Source: Chromera velia
Taxonomy: Eukaryota > Sar > Chromeraceae
NCBI GenBank assembly: GCA_018398765.1
Contig: JAHBMJ010000134.1
Span: forward strand, 25,001-45,579
Direction: 5' to 3'
DNA length: 20,579 bases
Part shown: positions 9,001-18,190 of the stretch, in pieces
Layout: every line of letters starts with the position of its first letter
Position numbering within the stretch: the first letter of the stretch is position 1
The notes under the pieces: model-generated
Told to the model about the DNA's origin: nothing
Seen by the model: only the letters and a program-made list of their open reading frames with translations
Database searches by the model: none
Program-made: the position numbers and the translations under genes

Positions 9001-9027
9001 GCGGGCATGCGCGGGCATGCGCGGGCA
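9001..9027. repeat. 10-bp tandem repeat GCGGGCATGC, nearly 3 units
   Basis: Two exact units (9001-9010, 9011-9020) and a partial third (to 9027), inside the LTR element. Confidence 0.85.
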
Positions 9028-9378
9028 TAAGCATATGGCGGCGACAATCAGGCAGTCCTCTGCCCGCGTCTCATATGCAGCTGACGTAGGGGTAGGCGAT
9101 CGACTTCGAGTTCTCGTTGATAGAAGGGCTCGGCCGTCTCGTCGAGCATAAACACATTTTACGCGTGTTAGCGGCTGCATAAAGGGAGGGAGGGAAGGGA
9201 CCGGACACATTGCAGACTGCCCTGCTGGTTTCTTTCTATCTCGTCTCTTCTTTCTGTCTTGTTTCATCCCTTTGCTGCTCCTTTCGACACATGAACTCTC
9301 AACTTCAGACAAAAGATGCTCCAGTCACACTCAGTCGCTAGTACTTCGCATGCTCTCGGCCAGCCTCGATTCGATTCG

Positions 9379-9474
9379 CCCCCCCCACCCCGAAACAACC
9401 CCCCTCTCCCCCTCTTTCCCCCCTTTTCCCTCCCTTTCCCCCCTTCCCCATTGTCCCCCCTTCCCCCCATGACC
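9379..9474 (-). repeat. Long C-rich tract; G-quadruplex-prone on the minus strand
   Basis: Almost pure pyrimidine with many runs of four to eight C. On the minus strand these are at least six GGGG-or-longer runs with short spacers, well above the four runs needed for a G-quadruplex. It lies within the LTR element. Confidence 0.7.
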
Positions 9475-10474
9475 CGCTTTGCCCTTCCTGATCCCTGTTA
9501 AAAATTTTGCCGGCGCCGGTGAGAGATGAGGCGGCAGCTACCGTGTGCCCTACTCTGTCTCTCAGTAGGTCTGCCGTGACCCTTCTGCCTCTCTTGCCGT
9601 CAAGGGCAGGCTCGATATCATTTTGTACCCCTTCCTTACTTCCCCCTCCTTCCTACTCCAGGCTCGCCACATCGGGGTCCCAGAGCAGAAGGCCTTCCCT
9701 GGCTGGCACACCGGCCGTGACTGCGTTGTTCCGTGTGGTACGCCGCCACCTGTCCCTTCTGTCTGTTTAACATGCATGTAGAGTCTCACGCACCCGATCG
9801 AACCGCCACTCATTGAATGATCTACGCGATAGCCAGACAGCCAGAAACGACAAGCTCACTCTTAGAAGAAAACGGCAGCATTGCAGACACATGGAGAGGC
9901 AAAGGGTGTCTTCTTGTGTTTGGACGCTGTCGGAGGACCAGTCCAGACAGACCTAGACACGCTGGAGGTGTTTGCAGGCCACAAAGGTGGTCGGCCTCTC
10001 GCAGACAAGCAAACAACCAACAGCAAAGACAAATGAAGATGATCAACCGACACCTATCTGGAAGACGGAGACAGTTACAGAATTAAAAGGCATAAGAAAA
10101 GCACTCTACTGGCCGTTAAACTTTGAATTGCGATCTGCTTATAGGCGGCGGTCTCAATGAAGTCAAGCTCTTCGAAAGTCCGAGCAACACCAAGCAACGT
10201 CTCCACCATCGGCTTTGGCGACCTCCAACGTCTTCGGGCTTTCCACCCAAGGACAAAGGCAAAGTCCAGGATCAGACTCAAAAGAGATCTCCGAAAGAGG
10301 ATTCCAGGCAGCTTGGGACGCAAGGGGACGCTGAATTCCCCTACTCGCGGTCTTTACCTGACCGTGCCCGTATCGTTGCAATCGGCTTTCAACTGTTGCG
10401 CAAAAGGAAGATCTGATCTCCATCACAGAAGGAAAACGAGAGTCGACACTCATCGAGCTGAGCCGTCACCATAA

Positions 10475-10950
10475 TGCTTTGTCCCTCCTGTCCGGCCACC
10501 TTATGGCGTCCAGACAGAAGGTAAAGCGAGGACAAGAACCTTAGGAAGATCTAGAGAAGGAACGTGTGCAACATTAACTCAAGCAACACTTTACAGGAGG
10601 TTTGGCTCTGTATATATCAGTTTAAGCGCTAGCGCGATCTAGTATTCCAATCAGCTGCGTTCATTCTATCATGCACAGTTTCTACTCATTCCTCTCTCTC
10701 AGACTCTTAGGAGCTCTCTTGATCTATGACAAACAGACATCAGACTTAAACGATGCTATCCGTTGCTCGAGTAACATGTTGCATGCTTGAATACGAAGGT
10801 CAGACTCGATCGATTTCAACAATTTTGATCGACGCGCGCGACACGTACGAAACAAAGCGCGGCGGCGGAGCTTGGCGTCGGCACGCGGGCTCATTCAGAT
10901 ATAGCGCATACGAGGGTCCAGAGGGCGGCGCCACAGGGTAGGACTCCACA
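10475..10950. repeat. Right LTR
   Basis: This is the direct copy of 7617-8092 at an offset of 2858. The differences are 7650 A/10508 G, 7722 T/10580 C, 7775 T/10633 C and 7871 G/10729 A: four transitions and no indel, about 99.2% identical. Confidence 0.88.
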
Positions 10951-10954
10951 GTTA
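10951..10954. repeat. Target-site duplication, right copy (GTTA)
   Basis: Matches 7613-7616. Extending to five bases breaks the match on the left side. Confidence 0.75.
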
Positions 10955-11425
10955 CAAATTATGTAAGACTTTAACCTGGGGAAATTAACCATAGATTTGA
11001 AAGTAGATCTGCATGAAGGTGCTAGCAGTAGTTCATAATATGGATCGTCTCAATTATAATATTTAGGCTAAATTGCGAGTTGAATCCTTTCTACTAAGTG
11101 TCTAGAATCCCTTTGATTCAATCAAGCTTGGAATGCAAGTTTAATCTAACTTCATTCAAGTCGAGGCGTTCAAAATTCAAACGCCACACCAGTTTACAAG
11201 AATCATTTTGGCAATCAATCCGATTTATTCAATTATATTCAATGAAATGATCCAGGCGAAAACACAATCTTATATACACACATGCTGTGACATGCACGCC
11301 TGTGACGAAACTGAGTCTGACGACAGCCAGGATAGATTTTTTTTTTGAAACGAAGAAGTGGACAGCGACAAAAAATGATGGATAGGGGTGGACTGAGCAG
11401 CCATCCAACTGTTCATCCTTCAAAT

Positions 11426-11456
11426 ATGCATGCATGCATGCATGAATGAATGAATG
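11426..11456. repeat. ATGC/ATGA microsatellite
   Basis: A run of TGCA units passes into ATGA units. Confidence 0.8.
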
Positions 11457-12292
11457 GTTTTCCTGTGCTCATTGCGCGAGCCGCGCTCCCAGCGGCCCGC
11501 AGACATGCAAACCAACGTCGATCACCCACCTAAAAGAGCAAAAGGTGACTGCAAGACCTGAGCTATTTGCATCAAGTTCGTTCACCGTCTCTTCGTTAAA
11601 CAGGCGAGGGTGCGGGATGATACTCTGCTTGTCCTCCTCTTACACTCGATTTCTGATTTTGATGATGAGAGGAGCTGAGTAGGCGGAGAGAACGCAATCC
11701 CGGTAGGCTGCCCCACCCCGGTGCAAAAATGTGTCTGGAGGAGAAGACGGACGCAAAAAAGGAGGAAGGCAGGTGCAGCCAAACGATGAAGACAACGAAA
11801 GAACAGAAGAAAGATTACACAAAGTACACGACACTGAACAGTGACTGACAGGGAGGGTCTCATTGAGTTCATGCAACATTGGACGGAGCATGCAGCCATT
11901 CAGTCAAAGACGAAATTAAGTGGATTGTTTATTTACACCGTTCCTCATCTTCCCTTCACCTGTAAAAATCCATCAGGCACCAGGAGAAGACGCGAACAAA
12001 CGAAAAAGTCTAACTATGATTGAGAGCAAGCAGCTTCACCCGTCTCTGCCCGGGAAAGCTGTATCTCTCTCCTCCGAGCCTCTTCTCCATCTTTCCCCCT
12101 CCGCTCTCCCCTCCCCTCCTTTCCTGTCCTGAGTGCGGACAGAGGAAAAATAGAGAGAACAAGGGAACAGCCGAGCAGAGAGAAGAGAGGACGACCAGGT
12201 GATGGCAGCAGAGCCCGCCACTATCCCTGCCTGCCATCACACACTCCGACTCTTTTCCCGGCTCTCCCCCCTCCCCTCCTTCCTCCCCCCCC

Positions 12293-13910
12293 TCACTTCC
12301 CCATCTTGTGGCCCCTCCCCCCCTCGTTGTGGCGGGGCGTGGAGAAGATCGTGGAGATGCCCTCATGTGTCAGAAGCCACTCGTACCAGACGTAGTGCTT
12401 GTCGTCGCAGCGCCAGATGCTGAAGCTGCACGGGGAGAGTGGAAGGGACAGAGACGCACGGGGATACGTTCAAATTTCAGGAAGGGAGACAACCCGAAAA
12501 AAGGAGGGATGCACTGTTTTTCAGTCTGTAGAAAAAAAAGGAAAAGACGGGCAGGCAGGAGGAAGCTGGCACGACAGCAATGATGCCTGTGTTCGTCTTT
12601 CTTCATTCACTGTCCTCTTTTCACTCTTCTCCACCCCTCTCCCCACTTTTCCGCCCCCACACTTCATTCCCGCTTTTTGTGGCCGAAAAGCAGTTAAGCA
12701 TGCACCAAGCCAACCTACTGACGTAATTTTGTCGCCCTTCTGGACAAAGATCGGCTCCATGATGGGAAAGAAAATAGGCCACCAGGAAGCCATATCCTGG
12801 GTGTACGTCTCCTTCACAATCGAGATCGCAATAGGGCCGTACAGATCCGCGTAGAAGTACCCAGCCATGCCGTGGACCACAGCATCGATGGTCATGGTGA
12901 AGTCGACTTTGGTGTGTCTGCGGTTGTGCGCGTTCGAAGGGTCGATTTTCTTGTTGGGGTAATGATCAAAGGTGAACAGAGGCTGCGCACCCTGTACGGC
13001 GGGGAAGTAAGCGGAGTGGATATAGACGACGAGGGGAGTCTCGAGGAACTTTTCTCCCAGCTTCTGCAATCATGAATGACACAGGAAAAGAGGGAGAAAA
13101 CAGTAGGAGCAGACAGAAAAAAGAAAAAGTAATAGAGACGGTGTCAAGCAACCCCGACACGAACCCTTTTGCTTTCCTCATCGGGACGGTGCCCGACTGC
13201 GGGAAAGAGGCAAACACGACGACAGACGACAAAAAAGAGTGGAGAGGTCAACAAGACGCTCAATGCCGGGAGAAGAGAGGTCGAGCTAGAGCTGCACTCT
13301 ATCTGAGACTCCCCTTCTAAAATGCATGACCCTGACATCACTCGCGTGTTCCTTCCCTTCCTCCGTTGCCCCCTCCTTCCATGCTCTCTCCAGCTGCCTG
13401 GCACTGTCTGACCGACAAACCTTGGCGTCTGTCCAGAGCTTCGTGGAGGACACGGGACGGGCGTAGGACACGGAGCGGTGAGGGATCGAGACACCCCCTT
13501 CCTTCAGGAGTCTCTGCGCACCGTCGAGACACTCAGGGGAGAGTTCGTTGTCCCCGAACGAACCCAGGAGCTCTGACACCATGATGTCGGCCTGCTTCTC
13601 CAGATTCACGTTCTGTCTCATGTCGGAGCTGACAATCTCGAGCTTGCTCCAGAAAGGACACTCTGCCTCGAGTTTCTTCTTGTCCGTCAGGGTGATCACG
13701 GCATTCGGGTTCTTCTCGAGGGCCACGAGCTTGATGTTCTGCACGCACGTAGATTGGTGAGTGAAGACTTGAATCAGTACAGGCCCGTTGAGCTCGGCCA
13801 GATGAAAATTGGTAGGCATGGCTCTCTCTCTCTCTCTCTTACTTACACACACACATACACACAACGACATGCACACACGCACACATGCACGCACACATGC
13901 ACGCACACAA

Positions 13911-13989
<79 letters not shown>

Positions 13990-15186
13990 GAGAGAGAGAG
14001 AGAGAGACGCCTGCAGTAAAAGAAGAAACAGGAGGAAAGGCACACACAAAAAAAGAACGTACCACCAGAAAACCTCGAGAGTGAAATACCAAAGAGCTAC
14101 ACTGAATGAATGCTGCAGGGGATCGGAACGGTTGCATGCCAGTGGGAGCAGCAAAGCATGATCCCGTGTTCACAATACGTACAGCTGGGCACACATTCAT
14201 ACGGATAGGATCTAAGGACATTTATTCAAATCAATCGCATTCAGACCGACCTTTGTGCTCATCTCGACTTCTTTGAGGGCCAGGATACAGGCAGTCACCA
14301 GAGGCCCCCTTCCCGCTCCCACAACGATCAAGACCAGAGGCCCTTCCTCTCCCGTCCTCTCCAACACCTTCGCTTTCAGAGTCAACTTGACGGCCACTTT
14401 GTACCGCTCATACTTGACGTAGTCCATCTCGAAGACGGAGTACACGCCAGACTCGAGGTTGTCCTGCAAGGAGGAAAGGAACAGAAAACAAAAAGAATGT
14501 ACGGAAAACGCGAGGAAAATTGACATCAACCGACAAGCTCGAACGCCCGCACACGCGCATGCACTTTTTCTCTCTCACGCACACAGACTACATCGTTTCT
14601 TCTTTTGCTTTTTCTCTTTTTTCATTCTCTTCTTTTTTTTCTTTTTTCTTGTGGCGCGCTCTCAGTGGAAGGGTACCAGAGCTCCGGGCCTTGAGCGTAC
14701 CCTGCTTGCCCAGTGCAGAGACAGATAGACAGACAGACAAAGACACAGAAAGAGAGAAACAGACAGACTATATGTTTCTTCTTCTCCCTTCTTTTCTTCA
14801 TGGACACAATAGACAAAAGAAAGAAAGCAACAAAGACAAAGGAACATCACGACAACTCAGACAAAGTGGGCAGGGGGCCCGAAAGGTGAGAGTTAAGCGC
14901 CCCTTGCCTCTCCACCTCCCGACAGACTTTCACGTGATCACTGGTTTCACACGCTACTCCTCTGCTGCTTCCACTCAAGACAAGAAAGAGAAGAAAAGAA
15001 AACAAGGCAAGAAAAACCAACAAAAATTAAAAATGACAACAAAACGAAAAAAGAAAACTGCACGTGGGGACCGGCACCGTCATGTTCTTTAGACAGAGGT
15101 GGGGGGGTGGGGGGGCGTCCCTGACACAGACAGACAGACAGACAGACAAAGAAAGACACAGAAAGAGAGAAACAAACAGGCAAGCA

Positions 15187-15227
<41 letters not shown>

Positions 15228-16592
15228 GCACACGCGTGCGCGCGCACACACATGCAGAGAGAGCGCGGGCGCGGAGAGGGGCGAAAGGGAAAGGAGGAGG
15301 ACATGCATACAGACGTGACAGGCAGGTTCTCGCAGGAAAACCGAACACAGCTTCTTGCAATGGTGGTGTGCGAAGGAAAGAACAACCGGACGGCCATTTC
15401 AGATCGGTGTGAGTGTTCAAAGAAGGCCGAGGAGTCTGGAAGAAAAACCCACCGCCAGAGGTTGGAGGGGGGGCTGCAGGCAGTTCTGGTCCCTGTGCCC
15501 AGCCCTCTCGACCAAGTCGAGTTTCTTGATCTCGTTCCACAGCTTCTGGATACAATATCTGTACCTCTCAAAGTTCCGGACGTCTTTGTCTTGTGCTACG
15601 TCAATTTGCAAAAGCAATATTGCTTTTTGCCGCAAGAAGCGGTGCACAACCTGGGTGTGACGGTCCGGAAGTTGGGGGCACCCGTGGGAGTTTTCAAAGA
15701 AACAATCAGATGGAATGATCACTGCGGTGACTTGCTCTGACCACCACCGATCAATATAGGGGAATGCAGGAAGCTCTTTGGTCATCACCAACGCAACGGA
15801 CAAATTCTGCAGGTCACCGCACTTGTCTTTCATGCTGTTGTAAACATTCCACCCGTCACACGTGTCCTCACTGGTGCGCCCCTGCTCGAGAACGCGGCGC
15901 CGTTCTGTCTCGTTGTCTTCGTCAGAAAGGTTCGAAAAAGAGGCCAATGCAGCCGCAGCACCGTTCGCGGGGGCCGGCACATCTTCCATGGGGTGCCTCG
16001 ATTCGGCTGCTGATGCTGCTGTTGGTGCTGGGGAGGGGGGGGGGCTTGCCGCTGGGACTTGCGGATCAAGGCCGCCGTCAAAGTGTTGGGGGTCCATGGT
16101 GAAGGGGATGCGGAGCCAGACTCTGCACTGCTGGGCGGACTGGGTGCTCAGCACCCCGTGAAGGGCATCTGCGTAGCGTTTACAGTCAACGCTGTCGGGG
16201 GTCGGCAGAATGCATGTATACATTCCCCAAAACGCTGCCAAGTCTATCTCCTCTCGGAGGGCGTCAGCGCTGTAATTCTTGAACTCTTCGGACACCCTGT
16301 CGGAGTCTGTTGAAATCCAGGAGGACACAACACCGACACCGGAACCCGCCCTATCCTTTAGGTCCACATAATTAGTAGAGGCTGCCAAGTCATATTCGCT
16401 TGGCAGGTCCTTCCCATCCTGCTCCAGGCAGGGAGGGAGCTTTGTCAAGGGAAAGGCCACAAAGTCCAACTGTTCCTCATCGATGTGTTTTTGCAGGTCC
16501 TCGGGCTCATTGAACCTGTCGATCTGTCTTCCGAGAAAGCAGATGTCGAGCTCTTGCTTGTTATCATCTGCATCAAATTTTTGGATCGGCAT
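12293..16592 (-). CDS. PRMT5: Protein arginine N-methyltransferase 5 (type II, symmetric dimethylation), five exons
   Basis: PRMT5 transfers methyl groups from S-adenosylmethionine to arginines of histones, Sm proteins and other targets. Exons in reading order are 15453-16592, 14251-14463, 13421-13738, 12723-13063 and 12293-12425. All introns are GT-AG, with acceptors CTTGCAG, GCGTGCAG, GATTGCAG and CCGTGCAG. The joined frame is 714 codons plus stop (human about 637). Residues 1-375 are the N-terminal TIM-barrel domain. F391 in YSVFEMDYVKY matches the Phe that favours symmetric dimethylation. GAGRGPLV (429-436) is the SAM loop, and LVALEKNPNA is the following acidic strand. E507 and E516 in SELLGSFGDNELSPECLDG are the double-E pair. 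The C-terminal beta barrel includes HGMAGYFYADLYG, WWPIFFPI and WRCDDKHYVWYEW. The start MPIQKF is chosen because the family begins near here; an in-frame ATG at 16694 would add 34 unlikely residues. All key residues are intact. The call is firm; the exact final acceptor (12425 rather than 12419) was chosen by fit to the family. Confidence 0.95.
13739..14250 (-). other. PRMT5 intron 2 with (CT)n-(CA)n-(GA)n block
   Basis: The donor is AAG|GTCGGT and the acceptor GTGCGTGCAG. On the plus strand it holds CT repeats (13821-13840), a long CA-rich array (13845-13987) and GA repeats (13988-14007). The CT and GA arms are complementary. Confidence 0.9.
13821..14007. repeat. Compound microsatellite (CT)n (CA)n (GA)n
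   Basis: The CA core includes interruptions such as CACGCACACATGCACG. The CT and GA blocks at its ends form an inverted repeat of about 18 bp around a loop of about 150 bases. Confidence 0.93.
14464..15452 (-). other. PRMT5 intron 1 with simple repeats
   Basis: The donor is GCG|GTGGGT and the acceptor CCTCCTTGCAG; it is 989 bp long. It holds GACA-type repeats at 14720-14768 and 15125-15150 and a CA array at 15187-15225. On the sense strand these read TGTC, TG and TC. Confidence 0.9.
15125..15225. repeat. (GACA)n and (CA)n microsatellites
   Basis: GACA units run from about 15125 to 15150, then a purine-rich spacer, then a pure AC array at about 15187-15225. A related spacer (GACAGACAAAG...ACACAGAAAGAGAGAAAC) occurs at 14731-14760, so part of the block looks duplicated within the intron. 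Confidence 0.85.
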
Positions 16593-17530
16593 TGCTTGTG
16601 CAATCCGCAAACAACTACGAAAAACCTCAAACCAGCAGAAGGTCCATAGGAGGAGACGCGAATGACGGTGGGCAGTTGATGAGTCGACAGGCAAATTCAG
16701 AGACTTTTCACATGAAGGTGGTCAGCGATTAAGGGAAAGAACTTCAGATCTCAAAGTCCCTTGAACACGGTCCATACCCTTGTCTTTGCAGAGTTGAAAA
16801 TACTTGAAAGACGTTGAACAGATTTTCCCAGTGCTGCTGAAAATTTCGGAGGCCTGATGAGGCCTTAAAGGTGAGTGAGAGACCTTGGCGAGGTTTTTCT
16901 TCCTTCGTTCTGTCGAAACTGCTCCGATCGTTGGCATTTTGAAGAGACGCGGTGAGGGACCACTGAGGGTCCGGCCCGGTCCGCGGCAAATTCATGCAGA
17001 GGCCCCAGTCAGGACTAGTCAGGACGTCAGCTATAGGACCATATGGCCTCGCTAAGTCTGCGCACCGCGCGGCCGCGCGGCCCTCGGCGCCCTCGAGCGC
17101 CCCGCGCCGCCCGCGCGGCATGCTTAATTCGGGGCCATTATAGGATACACTGGGCCAGAGCGAGAAAGCATGACTGGAGGCGGAGAGGGAGATTTGGTTC
17201 TGGCCTTGGAAGTCGAAGACTGCCTGGCGCTGCACCCTCCTCTTAGAAACAAATCTTCTTAGAGCTAGAGGAGGTTGACAATGTGCTGACTAAATTGATC
17301 CATTCTTCTTCTCGGTCATTGATGCAGCGTACAGCTACATGCTTGGTAGAAGTTCTTCTCCTCCTAGCATGAGTCGGTTTTCCACCTTGGCCTCTTTTTC
17401 CTCATTAACTAGTACTGTATGCCAGAGGTTTTTTATCCAGGACCACTCTAGGGAGTGGGCCAATCGACTGTATGCATGATCAGATACGTAGCGTGCAGCG
17501 GGTAATACCGAGCAGTTGCGTGATACATGT

Positions 17531-17649
17531 GTATGGGGTGGAGGTACTACCCAGATGGGCAGATGCTCCCATACCTCCCCTTAATACCTAGTACCTAATA
17601 CCTAATAGGTATTAGGTATTAACACCTAATAGGTATTAGGTATTAAGGG
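17531..17649. repeat. Compound inverted/direct repeat (foldback) of CCTAATA units
   Basis: Outer arms CCCTTAATACC (17578-17588) and GGTATTAAGGG (17639-17649) pair. Inside, TACCTAATACCTA / TAGGTATTAGGTA forms a palindrome with a one-base centre (about 17592-17618). A 22-bp unit beginning CCTAATAGG is repeated directly at 17601-17622 and 17625-17646. A further pair of 7-bp arms (GTATGGG 17531-17537, CCCATAC 17568-17574) lies just upstream. Confidence 0.8.
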
Positions 17650-17693
17650 CCATGCAATTTCGGGCCCTGGCGGCGCCGCGGCCCTGGCAGCCC

Positions 17694-17763
17694 TATATAG
17701 AGGCGCCGTATTAATTCATGCATGGCTCGGCCGGCGCCGGGCGCCGAGTTATGGCGCCGAGCC
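17694..17763 (+). promoter_or_regulatory. Candidate promoter: TATATAG with GGCGCC and GGCTCGGC words
   Basis: TATATAG lies at 17694-17700. GGCGCC occurs four times between 17702 and 17758, with another at about 17671. GGCTCGGC (17724-17731) and its inverted form GCCGAGCC (17756-17763) frame the block. It is about 430-500 bp before the Nudix start codon, so a leader or leader intron would be needed. This is inference from composition and position. Confidence 0.3.
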
Positions 17764-18190
17764 AGGCTCTGCGCATGCAGCACGTACTGCGCTTCGATCA
17801 ACGGCGGAGACGGCGTGGAGAGACGGAATCGGAATAGCTACCGGATTGCTTTGTGAAACAATTCATGCTTTCCAGGATATCAGAAAAGTGCCTGCCAGCA
17901 GAAAAAAGTCAGCCGTCGAGCCTCTAATTGCTCCGAGGCAGCAGTCCAGATCAGCCAAGATTGATCGTTTCCGGGATGACGAAAGCAGACACCAGTCCAT
18001 CAGTTCATGACGTGACACCCTCCCGTTTCTCACTCTCGAAATCCGGTGGACGGTTCCAGTCAGATGTGCAGATCGGACGCGTCTATACGTGGTGATCTTT
18101 CTATACTGTTGACCCGTCCTGTTGCCGACATTTTTGAGCTGTGCTGTTTCCATTTTTTCCCGTATCCATACTGGTGCCTGATCTGTGAGA

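Larger units (their letters stand above)
7617..10950. mobile_element. Non-autonomous LTR retrotransposon (full length, no visible gag/pol)
   Basis: Two direct repeats of 476 bp (7617-8092 and 10475-10950) both begin TGCTTTGTCC and end GGACTCCACA, the TG...CA ends of LTRs. The four bases on either side match (GTTA at 7613-7616 and 10951-10954), a 4-bp target-site duplication. The LTRs differ at only four positions, so insertion is recent. The internal region is 2382 bp and contains no recognisable reverse transcriptase, integrase, RNase H, protease or CCHC zinc knuckle, so mobility would need proteins from elsewhere. No tRNA-type primer site beginning TGG directly follows the left LTR, and no polypurine tract directly precedes the right one; a looser purine-rich stretch lies at about 10425-10441. 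Orientation is undetermined, although a TATATAT in the LTR suggests plus-strand transcription. Confidence 0.85.
10951..12292. other. Intergenic: right flank of the LTR element and 3' flank of PRMT5
   Basis: AT-rich to about 11230, then mixed sequence. A TGCA/ATGA microsatellite lies at 11426-11456. Positions 12070-12292 are pyrimidine-rich with long C runs and probably include the PRMT5 3' UTR. Open frames here, such as a hydrophobic one on the minus strand at 11582-11899, have no recognisable domain. Confidence 0.5.
16593..18190. other. Divergent intergenic region between PRMT5 and the Nudix gene
   Basis: No coding frame is supported. Three parts stand out: a very GC-rich palindromic block at about 17063-17120 (GCGCGGCCGCGCGGC), an inverted and direct repeat structure at 17531-17649, and a GGCGCC-rich segment with a TATATAG at 17660-17763. 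The two flanking genes are transcribed away from each other, so promoters for both should lie here. Confidence 0.5.

Noticed and set aside
11582-11899. A 105-codon hydrophobic minus-strand ORF downstream of PRMT5
   Set aside because: It has no domain, splice context or conserved motif; it is likely translated pyrimidine-rich 3' flank.
13286-14221. A 311-codon minus-strand frame with long Cys-Val runs
   Set aside because: It is the PRMT5 third coding exon read through intron 2; the Cys-Val part is the translated TG microsatellite. Splice sites at 13739 and 14250 restore the family sequence.
13845-15225. Repeated CA/GACA blocks considered as a CRISPR-like array
   Set aside because: They are simple microsatellites in spliceosomal introns, without uniform repeats and unique spacers, in a eukaryotic gene.
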